Position numbers and translations under genes: made by a program. A stretch of DNA of 32,730 nucleotides from Actinomycetes bacterium (GTDB taxonomy: Bacteria > Actinomycetota > Thermoleophilia > BMS3ABIN01): assembly GCA_021787475.1 (NCBI GenBank), contig JAJYLW010000017.1:1-32730 (forward strand), given 5' to 3'. Below, piece by piece: positions 1 to 6,831 of the stretch. Position 1 is the stretch's first letter. Every line of letters starts with the position of its first letter. The notes below the pieces were generated by a model. That model was not told the DNA's origin, made no database searches, and was given only the letters and a program-made list of their open reading frames with translations.

Positions 1-86
1 ATGCTGGTTCACGGGTATACGACCTGTCAACGTATGATAATTACTGCCGGGCGCAGCTGGGATCGTGAGGCGATATCCAGGCATAT

Positions 87-115
87 TTGTCTTTTCTGCA
101 TTTGTGTAACATAAT
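87..115 (+). promoter_or_regulatory. Candidate prfB promoter
   Basis: A -35-like TTGTCT (87-92) and a -10-like CATAAT (110-115) are separated by exactly 17 bases. Transcription would start near 122, leaving a short leader that carries the AGGA ribosome site (129-132) in front of the prfB ATG. The rest of 1-86 shows no gene I can support. The same TTGTCT hexamer occurs in the internal promoter of the sulfur cluster at 11463-11491. Confidence 0.6.
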
Positions 116-138
116 CCATACGACAACTAGGATTTCAA

Positions 139-1288
139 ATGACCAAACCGGGCCAAACACATACGGTTGACGAACTGGAGCAACTGCTTGCCCAAGTGCG
201 GGAAAAGTTCCAGTGGCTGGGTGATTACCTTTGACCCCGCTGCCCTGGAAAAACAGGTATCGGAGCTGGAAGCCCGGATGCAGCAGACCGACTTCTGGTC
301 AGACCCGGCGGCCGCTGCCAGGGTAAGCGGCGAGTACCGCCGCGCCAAACGGCGGCTGGAGCGCTACCAGGGTACCGCTGCCGAAGTCGGGGACGCCGAA
401 GCCATGGTGGAGATGGCGCGGGAGGCCGCGTCCGGCGAAGGAGCGGACGCGGCGGCAGATTTCCTCACCGAAGCTTACCCGGCTCTCGATGCGACCTTCA
501 TTCACCTGGCGCAGCTGGAAGAAGAGCGCCTTTTCAGCGGCGAGTACGACGACGGTGACGCCGTGCTGGTCATCCACCCCGGCGCCGGGGGCACTGAATC
601 CCAGGACTGGGCGGAAATGCTGCTGCGTATGTATCTGCGCTGGGCCGACCGCCGCGGCTTCAAGGCCGAGATCAACGAGGCCACCGCCGGGGACGAGGCG
701 GGTCTAAAGAGCGCCACCGTCACCATCCACGGCGAGAACGCCTACGGTTTGCTGTCGTCGGAGCGCGGCGTCCACCGGCTGGTGCGCATCTCCCCCTTCG
801 ACGCGGCCAAGCGCCGCCACACCAGCTTCACCGCCGTTGAGGTTAGCCCCCTGGTCGAGGACGAGGCCGAGGTCGAGGTCGACGAGAAGGATCTGAAGAT
901 CGACACCTACCGCGCCAGCGGCGCCGGCGGCCAGCATGTCAACAAGACCGACTCGGCGGTGCGCATCACCCACATTCCCACGGGCGTAGTGGTGCAGTGC
1001 CAGAATGAACGTTCCCAGCTGTCGAACAAGAACACTGCCATGAAACTGCTAAAGAGCAAGCTGATCGAGCTGGAGGAGCGCCAGCGCGCCCAGGAAATGG
1101 AGAAGGAGCGCGGCGAGCTGGCCGAGATCGCCTGGGGCAGCCAGATCCGCTCCTACGTGCTCGCCCCCTACCAGATGGTCAAGGATCATCGCACCGGCTT
1201 CGAAGTGGGCAACGCCCAGGGAGTGCTGGACGGCGACATCGACGAGTTTATCCATGCTTATCTGGTGAATCGGGCAGGGAGGGCGTAA
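139..1288 (+). CDS. prfB: Peptide chain release factor 2, expressed by programmed +1 frameshift
   Basis: RF2 recognises UGA and UAA stop codons and triggers peptide release in the ribosome. The gene starts at ATG 139, with AGGA six bases upstream. The first 31 codons are in one frame and end at an in-frame TGA (232-234); the remaining 351 codons are in the +1 frame beginning with GAC at 233, giving about 382 residues. The tripeptide anticodon motif SPF is at about residues 218-220. The peptidyl-hydrolysis motif GGQ is at about 263-265 inside GAGGQHVNKTDSAVRI. Both are diagnostic of RF2, and the coding sequence is otherwise intact. An automated caller would start at GTG or ATG downstream and lose the true N-terminus. 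The gene is followed by a small membrane-protein gene 58 bases later. Confidence 0.97.
220..235 (+). promoter_or_regulatory. prfB programmed +1 frameshift site
   Basis: The slip sequence is CTT TGA C (229-235), the classical RF2 autoregulatory site: low RF2 lets the ribosome slip from CTT to TTT and read GAC. The stimulatory Shine-Dalgarno-like element is not the usual AGGGGG but GGTGAT (220-225), three bases before CTT. GGTGAT pairs with the AUCACC part of the 16S rRNA tail, so the anti-SD contact is shifted toward the 5' side of the rRNA tail sequence. The site is seen directly; the pairing is inferred. Confidence 0.93.
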
Positions 1289-1346
1289 AATCGGAAAAAT
1301 ATGGATTTTTCACTTATCAACTTGTAGCACCGATGGAAGGAGTGCG

Positions 1347-1565
1347 ATGAAACAGTTTAACAAGGCATTGTATATCACCTGCGCTTCTTGCATCGGTGCT
1401 ACTTTGGTGTTGCTTCTAATCAGCATATGGGCGGAAATCAGCAGCAAGACAATGTGGAAGTTTGTCGATTCTGGATTTATCATCATCGCCGCATTCATCA
1501 TGCTTCTCATCAACTTCCTCGTGCTAAAGATCAAAGCCAATCTGAATGGAAAAAAAGATCCCTAA
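1347..1565 (+). CDS. Small two-helix membrane protein, unknown function
   Basis: This 72-residue protein has a short charged N-terminus, a first hydrophobic helix at about residues 8-28, a polar stretch (SSKTMWK) and a second helix at about 40-61, ending in a basic tail (KIKANLNGKKDP). Start choice is supported by a strong GGAAGGAG (1335-1342) five bases before ATG. It overlaps the following CopG-type gene by 20 bases, so the two are probably translationally coupled. I do not recognise the family. Because the partner resembles an antitoxin, a membrane-acting toxin is conceivable, but nothing in the sequence proves it. Confidence 0.75.
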   Translation: MKQFNKALYITCASCIGATLVLLLISIWAEISSKTMWKFVDSGFIIIAAFIMLLINFLVLKIKANLNGKKDP

Positions 1566-1818
1566 ATTCAAATCGGAAAAGGAAGAACAGGAGTTCTGGT
1601 CTTCAGCTGATTCGGCCGAATATATTGACTGGAAAAAAGGCAAACGGACGGTGCTGCCCAACCTGAAGCCTTCGGTCAAAACCATCTCCCTGCGGCTGCC
1701 AGAATCGATGCTCGAAGAGCTGAAGCTGCTGGCAAACAAAAGAGACGTTCCCTATCAATCGTTGCTTAAGATTTTTCTCGCGGAGCGCATTGAAAAAGAG
1801 CTGAAAAAGTCAGCATGA
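1546..1818 (+). CDS. CopG/BrnA-type ribbon-helix-helix antitoxin-like protein
   Basis: A 90-residue protein with an acidic/aromatic N-terminal segment (FKSEKEEQEFWSS, then YIDWKKGKR) followed by a ribbon-helix-helix core at about residues 43-85 containing TISLRLPESMLEELKLLA and the VPYQSLLKIFL helix. This arrangement matches the CopG-type antitoxins of type II modules, which bind DNA as dimers and repress their own operon. The usual BrnT-like toxin gene is not adjacent: the upstream partner is a two-helix membrane protein overlapping by 20 bases, and hisG follows 16 bases downstream. It may be an orphan antitoxin or a regulator of the hisG unit. Confidence 0.85.
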   Translation: MEKKIPKFKSEKEEQEFWSSADSAEYIDWKKGKRTVLPNLKPSVKTISLRLPESMLEELKLLANKRDVPYQSLLKIFLAERIEKELKKSA

Positions 1819-1834
1819 AAACGAGGAGCCATAA

Positions 1835-2707
1835 ATGTTAAGCATCGCCCTGCCCAAAGGCAGCCTCCAGGAGCAGACGCTGAAGCTTTTTACCGAAGCC
1901 GACCTGCCCGTCCAGCGCAGCTCGCGGGAATATACGGTCACGATCGACGACGAGCGCATCGAGGCGGTCAAGATCCTGCGGCCGCAGGAGATCCCCAAAT
2001 ACGTCGAGGAGGGCTATTTCGACCTGGGCATCTCCGGACAGGATTGCATCACCGAAGCCGGAGCCGACGTCGTCGAGGTGGCCGACATGCCCTATGCCAA
2101 GACTGGCGCCGGGGTGATGAAGATGGTAATCGCCGTGCCCGAAGACTCGCCGATCGGCAAGGCCGGTGACATCGAGCCCGGCAGCCGGGTGACCACCGAG
2201 TTCCCCAACATCACCAAAAAGTTTTTCGAGAATCTGGGCATCCAGGTCGACGTTTTCTATTCCTTCGGGGCGACCGAGGCCAAGGTGCCGGAGATCATGG
2301 ACGTCGTCGTCGACCTCACCGAGACCGGCTCCACACTTCGGCGCAATAACCTGAAGATCGTCGAGGTGATCATGGAATCGACCACTCGTCTGATCGCCAA
2401 CAAGGTTTCCTGGGAAGATGCCGGAAAGCGCCGCGCCATCGAGGAGATCCGGACGCTGCTGTTGGGCGTGCTCGATGCCCGCGGCCGGGTGCTGCTGTCG
2501 ATGAACGTCGCCAAGGAGAAGCTGGAGGATGTCGTTGCCGTGTTGCCGGCGATGAAGCGCCCCACGGTGGCGCCGCTCTACAACTCCGATTACTTCGAGA
2601 TCTCCACCGTCGTTGATAAGAACTCTGTAAATATCATCATTCCTCAGCTGAAGGCCAAGGGAGCCGAGGACATCCTCGAGCAGAACATCTCCAAGATTGT
2701 GCGCTGA
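1835..2707 (+). CDS. hisG: ATP phosphoribosyltransferase, long form
   Basis: HisG joins ATP and PRPP to phosphoribosyl-ATP, the first and regulated step of histidine synthesis. The 290-residue length is that of the long form: catalytic core at about 1-210 (starts LSIALPKGSL; TGSTLRRNNLKI around 166-177) plus a C-terminal regulatory domain at about 215-290 (MKRPTVAPLYNS) that normally binds histidine, so no HisZ partner is needed. GAGGAG (1823-1828) lies six bases before the ATG. No other his gene is visible here, so hisG stands apart from the rest of its pathway and shares a probable transcript with the upstream membrane/CopG pair. Confidence 0.96.
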   Translation: MLSIALPKGSLQEQTLKLFTEADLPVQRSSREYTVTIDDERIEAVKILRPQEIPKYVEEGYFDLGISGQDCITEAGADVVEVADMPYAKTGAGVMKMVIAVPEDSPIGKAGDIEPGSRVTTEFPNITKKFFENLGIQVDVFYSFGATEAKVPEIMDVVVDLTETGSTLRRNNLKIVEVIMESTTRLIANKVSWEDAGKRRAIEEIRTLLLGVLDARGRVLLSMNVAKEKLEDVVAVLPAMKRPTVAPLYNSDYFEISTVVDKNSVNIIIPQLKAKGAEDILEQNISKIVR

Positions 2708-2741
2708 GCGGGTTCTCCGCGCCACATGCAGGAAGAGAGAC

Positions 2742-2768
2742 ATGACCGGCGAACGAACTCGTAGATGA
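2742..2768 (+). CDS. Eight-codon mini-ORF coupled to the GlsB-like gene
   Basis: ATG 2742 follows a good ribosome site (AGGAAGAG, 2730-2737) and opens an eight-codon ORF reading MTGERTRR. Its TGA (2766-2768) overlaps the ATG of the next gene in an ATGA arrangement. The GlsB-like gene has no convincing ribosome site of its own, so reinitiation after this mini-ORF is a simple explanation. The peptide is rich in arginine (three of eight). It could be only a ribosome-loading leader. Confidence 0.45.
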   Translation: MTGERTRR

Positions 2769-3025
2769 ATTGGCTTGCCTTCATAATCGTTGGCCTGGTC
2801 GCCGGCTGGCTGGCCGGGGTTGTCACCCGCGCCGGCGGACTCGGCTGCCTGATGGATATCATCATTGGCATCATCGGCGCCGTCCTCGGCAGCTACCTGT
2901 TGTCACTGATCGGCTACAAGCCGGGCAGCTTCCTGGGATGGGTCGGCACTGCCACGGTGGGCGCCGTGCTTTTCCTGCTTGTGCTCAACGCCATCTCCGG
3001 CCGTCCGGTTAACAAGCGTCACTGA
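2765..3025 (+). CDS. GlsB/YeaQ/YmgE family small membrane protein
   Basis: An 86-residue integral membrane protein with three hydrophobic segments (about residues 2-20, 28-50 and 57-77) and the glycine-rich pattern of the transglycosylase-associated/GlsB family: GLVAGWLAG, then MDIIIGIIGAVLGSYLL, then GWVGTATVGAVLFL. Family members are stress-induced inner-membrane proteins of unclear biochemical role. The only start that fits the family is ATG 2765, which lacks its own ribosome site and overlaps the stop of an eight-codon mini-ORF. It follows hisG by 57 bases on the same strand. Confidence 0.88.
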   Translation: MNWLAFIIVGLVAGWLAGVVTRAGGLGCLMDIIIGIIGAVLGSYLLSLIGYKPGSFLGWVGTATVGAVLFLLVLNAISGRPVNKRH

Positions 3026-3145
3026 CTCCTGGTTTGGTCCGTCCGCCGTTACCGCTGGCGACCTGCTGCTTTACACCCTACCCGTTGCGCGCAGCGGGCG
3101 GGTTGAGGAAAGCCTGCTGTCTAAACGGGGTTGATTCATTCTGGT

Positions 3146-3739
3146 TCACCTTCTCCCCCCGGGCCAGCCGGTCACGGACCGGGCGATGGAGCCGGGAGTC
3201 GGAATCAGCAATGGCACGCGCCGCCGATACTCCTCAAACCCGGGTCCGAAGCGCTGCGCCAGATCGCGTTCCTCCAGCCGGGCGACGATAAAGAGCACAA
3301 CTGCGAAGGCGACGGTGTAGTAAAGGGCGTAGCGCGACGCCACCGCCAGCCCGATGCCCAGGGCGCCCGCTATCCCTCCCAGATACATTGGGTTCCTCAC
3401 CAGGCGGTAAAGGCCGCCGGTAAGCAGGCGGTCTCCCCCCGAAGGGAAGAAAAGAGCGGCCTTCAGGGCCACGATACCGGCAAGGATGAGGCAGATGCCG
3501 GGAAGCGCCAGCACCAATCCGGCGAGACGAACCGCCAGCGGCAGGTCGAGGCTGTGGTAATCAACGACGCATAGAAGACCATAAAGCAATATATTGGTCA
3601 ACACGATCACCGCGTGTAGAACTGAGGCGGCGATCCTCACCGCGGCGGGCAGGCGGAAATAGGCGCTGGTCTGATATTTAAGCGCCACCGCCAGGAATGA
3701 GACAGCCATGAAGATGACGATCGCCAGCAATAGTCTCAA
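3146..3739 (-). CDS. Isoprenylcysteine/phospholipid methyltransferase-like membrane protein
   Basis: A 197-residue polytopic membrane protein with about five hydrophobic segments. Its C-terminal half carries the family signature: GLYRLVRNPMYLG (about 120-132) and EERDLAQRFGPGFEEYRRRV (about 155-174), the SAM-binding region of the ICMT/PEMT superfamily. Bacterial members methylate lipids or small lipophilic substrates; the substrate here cannot be told. The start is uncertain: TTG 3739 has no ribosome site, but a strong GAAGGAGG lies further upstream in front of a nine-codon ORF whose TGA overlaps this TTG. Either reinitiation occurs or one base is missing and the true N-terminus is a few residues longer. 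Confidence 0.87.
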   Translation of the reverse strand: MRLLLAIVIFMAVSFLAVALKYQTSAYFRLPAAVRIAASVLHAVIVLTNILLYGLLCVVDYHSLDLPLAVRLAGLVLALPGICLILAGIVALKAALFFPSGGDRLLTGGLYRLVRNPMYLGGIAGALGIGLAVASRYALYYTVAFAVVLFIVARLEERDLAQRFGPGFEEYRRRVPLLIPTPGSIARSVTGWPGGRR

Positions 3740-3765
3740 AGGATTTCAATCTGCAGTATATTCAT
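3736..3765 (-). CDS. Nine-codon mini-ORF in front of the ICMT-like gene
   Basis: On the minus strand GGAGG (3777-3773) sits seven bases before ATG (3765-3763). This ORF reads MNILQIEIL and stops at TGA (3738-3736), which overlaps the TTG start of the methyltransferase (TTGA). The peptide is hydrophobic and would fuse naturally to the hydrophobic start RLLLAIV of the downstream protein if the frame were changed by one base. It is therefore either a coupling leader or the true N-terminus cut off by a frameshift or sequencing error. Confidence 0.45.
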   Translation of the reverse strand: MNILQIEIL

Positions 3766-4030
3766 TGATTGCCCTCCTTCCCCAGTGCTCAGCCCAGAGC
3801 CCGCCACGGTATCCTTTATCCTCGATTTACTCTTGGACTGAACAGCTGACACCTTGTTCCCCAGAAATCCTTATTTGATAGAGTATGAGTCCTGCGGAAG
3901 GGCTGCAAGGGGTGCGGCGGCGCGTTATGCTTGTAGTACATGTTAGCAGCAAGTAATGCCAGGCTGGCAAGGATCGGCTAAGGCTACGCGCAGCACGGAA
4001 AGTCATAAAAACGAGCCACAAACAATCGAA

Positions 4031-4810
4031 ATGCCTCACGAATTTGACGGCAGAAAATACGAACAGGCCTCCGTGGGGCTGCAGTGGGAGTGGGGCGCGA
4101 AGCTGATCGCCGAGCTGGGGCTGGAGGGTGGCGAGCGCGTGCTCGACCTGGGCTGCGGCGACGGCGCCCTGACACTCCGCATCGCCGGGCTGCTGCCGCG
4201 CGGCAGCGTTCTCGGCGTCGACGCTTCGACGGGAATGATCGAGGCCGCCCGGTCCAAGGCCAGGGATAATCTTGAGTTTCGGCTGGCCGACATCAACGAG
4301 ATCGATTTTGACAGCGAGTTCGACGCTGTCTTCTCTAACGCGACACTACACTGGATCAAGGATCACCGCGCCCTGCTCACCCGCGTGCGCCGCGCTCTTG
4401 GCGACGGTGGCCGCCTGCGCTTTAATTTCGGCGGCGACGGCAACTGCGCCACCTTCATCCGCGTCGTCCGCGAAGCAATGACGCTGCCCGAGTACAATGC
4501 TGCTTTCGCCGCCTTTGAGTGGCCCTGGTACATGCCATCCGTAGAAGAATATTCCGCTCTGGCTGAAACCAGCGGACTTAACAGCGTGCGAGTCTGGGGC
4601 GAGAACGCCGACAGGTTCTTCCCGGATACGGAGGCGATGATCAGGTGGATAGATCAGCCCAGCCTGGTTCCCTTCCTGCCTCACCTGCCCGCCGCTCAGC
4701 GGGAAAGCTTCCGCGGTTTTGTAATCGCCAGGATGGTCGCGGAAACCAGGCAGGCCGGCGGCCGCTGCTTCGAAAGCTTCCGCCGCATCAATCTGGCGGC
4801 GCGGAAATAG
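4031..4810 (+). CDS. Class I SAM methyltransferase, trans-aconitate methyltransferase-like
   Basis: A 259-residue soluble methyltransferase. Motif I is VLDLGCGDGALTLRIAG (about 38-54), followed by the acidic post-I residue in VLGVDAST. Motif IV/post-motif is FDAVFSNATLHWIKDH, and the C-terminal half (EWPWYMPSVEEYSAL, then FFPDTEAMIRWI) resembles the Tam family, which methylates trans-aconitate or related acids. I chose ATG 4031 because the conserved N-terminus (FDGRKYEQAS) begins there; an in-frame ATG at 3956 would add residues with no similarity. Neither has a strong ribosome site. The 291 bases upstream separate it from the divergent ICMT-like gene. Confidence 0.88.
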   Translation: MPHEFDGRKYEQASVGLQWEWGAKLIAELGLEGGERVLDLGCGDGALTLRIAGLLPRGSVLGVDASTGMIEAARSKARDNLEFRLADINEIDFDSEFDAVFSNATLHWIKDHRALLTRVRRALGDGGRLRFNFGGDGNCATFIRVVREAMTLPEYNAAFAAFEWPWYMPSVEEYSALAETSGLNSVRVWGENADRFFPDTEAMIRWIDQPSLVPFLPHLPAAQRESFRGFVIARMVAETRQAGGRCFESFRRINLAARK

Positions 4811-4879
4811 ACAAACCGCCGCGGCCTGCCACACCCTAACCGAGGTCTGGCAGTCCAGCGCAACTCAGAGGGGGTTAAC

Positions 4880-5463
4880 TTGCTCAACTCCATATTTCTT
4901 AAAATTCTGAACCGCGAGGCGGCGGCGCCTCGGAGCGCGGCCGGCGAGATTATTGACCGCCTCGGGCTCCGGGAGGGGTTGGCGATCGCGGATGTGGGCT
5001 CGGGCGGCGGCTTCTTCACGGTCAAGTTTGCCCGGCGGGTGGGTGAAACCGGCAGGGTTTACGCCATTGAAACAAGCCGCGGAATCTGAACTTCATCAGG
5101 AAACTGGCCGGTCGAGCAGGCCTGACAAACATTGATTTCGTCGCGGCGCCCGGCAGTGGCTCCCTGCATCTGCCGGAATCGGGACTAGACCTGATCTTTG
5201 CCCGGAACGTGTTTCATCATCTGCCCCAACCGTCCGCTTACTTTAAGGATCTGAAGCGGTTCCTGAAGCCAGGCGGGCGGGTCGCCATCAGCGAACCCAA
5301 ACCCAAGCGCGGCTTCAGTTTCATGGCGATGTTCAAACACCACACCTCCGGGGAACAAATAACGGAGGAGGTGGAGGCGGCCGGCTATTTTCCGGCACAG
5401 ACTTATGACTTCCTCCCGGACCAGTCATTCAATGAATTCGTGGTGAACGAGTTTGGATCATAA
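4880..5463 (+). pseudogene. SAM methyltransferase (UbiE-like) interrupted by one frameshift
   Basis: The N-terminal part (TTG 4880, ribosome site AGAGGGGG at 4868-4875) encodes motif I as IADVGSGGGFFTVKFA and stops at TGA 5087-5089. From about 5083 the reading continues in the -1 frame without interruption through LNFIRKLAGRAGL, DLIFARNVFHHLPQP and FLKPGGRVAISEPKP to TAA 5461-5463. All core class I methyltransferase motifs are present across the two frames, so a single missing base near 5080-5090 would restore a protein of about 194 residues. It may be a recent lesion or an assembly error. The C-terminus overlaps the start of the His-rich gene by 11 bases, which suggests an operon. Confidence 0.82.
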
Positions 5464-5749
5464 CCATCAGCACGGCCAGGTTCGCGGACAGGCGGAGGGC
5501 CACGGCTATGATCACGGCCACACGTACAGTCAGAGCCAGGGTCGTGGGCATCCGCACGGGCATAGTCACGGCCACCCACACGACCCCGGCGACGGGCATC
5601 ATCACGGCAGTGCCGGGGCCGCGCGCGCCAACTGGCGCGGATCCGATCTGCCCCTCGGGCAGAAGCTGAAGCTTGCCGGGCGCAATACCTGGATCAAGAT
5701 CAGCAGGCGCCAGGCCTGCTGTGGCCACCCGGGCGAGCCCGGCTGCTGA
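5453..5749 (+). CDS. Histidine-rich small protein with CCGHPGEPGC tail
   Basis: A 98-residue protein starting at TTG 5453 inside the end of the preceding methyltransferase. Residues 1-52 are dominated by His, Gly, Asp and Gln (DHNHQHG, GHPHGHSHGHPHD, GDGHHHG), a typical low-complexity metal-binding segment for Ni, Zn or Co. The C-terminal part is different and ordered: DLPLGQKLKLAGRNTWIKI, then RRQACCGHPGEPGC, giving three cysteines in CCGHPGEPGC. I have the impression that short proteins ending in CCGxxGxPGC recur in other uncultured bacteria, but I know no assigned function. Metal storage, delivery or sensing is an inference. No metal transporter is adjacent. Confidence 0.7.
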   Translation: MDHNHQHGQVRGQAEGHGYDHGHTYSQSQGRGHPHGHSHGHPHDPGDGHHHGSAGAARANWRGSDLPLGQKLKLAGRNTWIKISRRQACCGHPGEPGC

Positions 5750-5866
5750 CAGCCGGCTCCTGAGTCCCGGGAGGATCTCCATTAAAAGCCTTCCCGGTAG
5801 GTGTACCCTGCTGCGGCCCGCTGCAAAAGCCATAAAAGCAGATGCTGGGCCAACTTTCTCACGTTC

Positions 5867-5895
5867 TTGCACCTCAAACCGATTCATTAGATAAT
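5867..5895 (+). promoter_or_regulatory. Candidate transketolase promoter
   Basis: TTGCAC (5867-5872), a 17-base spacer and GATAAT (5890-5895). A start near 5902 would give a leader of about 20 bases that contains the GGGGAGG ribosome site (5904-5910) of the transketolase N-terminal subunit. Confidence 0.55.
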
Positions 5896-5922
5896 CTTCA
5901 GCCGGGGAGGTTGCCGCCCGCA

Positions 5923-6831
5923 ATGCTTCAGTCGCCAAAAACGCGCCGCGGCGCGCTTGGTTTTTTTTCCGAAAGGCTCAGCCCGCTGGAAACCCAAAAA
6001 CTTGGAAAAAAGGCAAATCTGCTGCGCCGGGACATTATCCGCATGGTCGCCGCCGCCGGTTCCGGACATCCGGGCGGGTCGCTGTCTGCTGCCGATATAA
6101 TCGCGGCGCTTTATTTCCGGGTGCTCAGACAAAAGCCGGATGACCCCCGGTGGCCCGAGCGCGACCGCTTCATTCTCAGCAAGGGCCACGCCGCCCCCGC
6201 CCTTTATGCCGCCCTTGCCCGCAGCGACTTTTTCCCCGCCAGCGACCTGGTCAACCTGCGCAAGATTGACTGCCACCTGCAGGGGCATCCGGACATGCAC
6301 AAAACTCCTGGCGTGGAGATCTCTTCCGGCTCCCTGGGGCAAGGGCTTTCCATGTCGATTGGCATGGCGCTGGCAATGCGCCTGGACAGGCTCCCCGGCC
6401 ATGTTTATACCCTGCTCGGCGACGGAGAATCCCAGGAGGGAGAGGTATGGGAGGCCGCGATGGCGGCCGCCCATTTTAAGCTGCAAAACCTGACAGCCAT
6501 CGTTGACGTCAATGGCCTTCAGATTGACGGATTCACCAAAGATGTCATGAACGTCGAGCCCCTCGTTGAAAAATACACAGCATTCGGCTGGCACAGCCGC
6601 GCCATCGATGGCCATGACATGGAAGAGATCATCGCAGCCCTGGAGTGGAGCCGTACCATCCCGGGCCCGGCGGCCATTATCGCAAAAACAGTCAAGGGCA
6701 AGGGCGTCTCCTTTATGGAGAATAATGCCGGCTGGCACGGGAAGGCTCCCTCTGCCAGGGAGGCGGAGCAGGCGCTGGCCGAGTTGGAGGGAAAAAAAGT
6801 TCCGGGAGAGGGAGAGCCCGTTGGCCGCTGA
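5923..6831 (+). CDS. Transketolase, N-terminal subunit (split type)
   Basis: This 302-residue subunit carries the thiamine-diphosphate pyrophosphate-binding half of transketolase: RRDIIRMVAAAGSGHPGGSL (about 30-49), FILSKGHAAPALYA, and the TPP motif starting GDGESQEGEVWEA with the downstream NGLQIDG. Transketolase moves two-carbon units between sugar phosphates in the pentose phosphate pathway. The start is ATG 5923, 12 bases after GGGGAGG; earlier in-frame ATGs (from 5842) would add an unconserved tail. The stop overlaps the start of the C-terminal subunit by 11 bases, so the two halves are coupled. The split form is common in Actinomycetota, Firmicutes and archaea. Confidence 0.93.
   Translation: MLQSPKTRRGALGFFSERLSPLETQKLGKKANLLRRDIIRMVAAAGSGHPGGSLSAADIIAALYFRVLRQKPDDPRWPERDRFILSKGHAAPALYAALARSDFFPASDLVNLRKIDCHLQGHPDMHKTPGVEISSGSLGQGLSMSIGMALAMRLDRLPGHVYTLLGDGESQEGEVWEAAMAAAHFKLQNLTAIVDVNGLQIDGFTKDVMNVEPLVEKYTAFGWHSRAIDGHDMEEIIAALEWSRTIPGPAAIIAKTVKGKGVSFMENNAGWHGKAPSAREAEQALAELEGKKVPGEGEPVGR

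Noticed and set aside
1287-1310. AAAATC/GATTTT hairpin after prfB as terminator
   Set aside because: The stem is a weak AT-rich 6 bp that overlaps the stop codon. It cannot be told from chance.
1838-2743. 301-codon ORF on the minus strand
   Set aside because: It is the antisense shadow of hisG; it has no protein-family features and hisG is certain.
3131-3574. 147-codon plus-strand ORF
   Set aside because: Antisense to the ICMT-like gene, with no recognisable domain.
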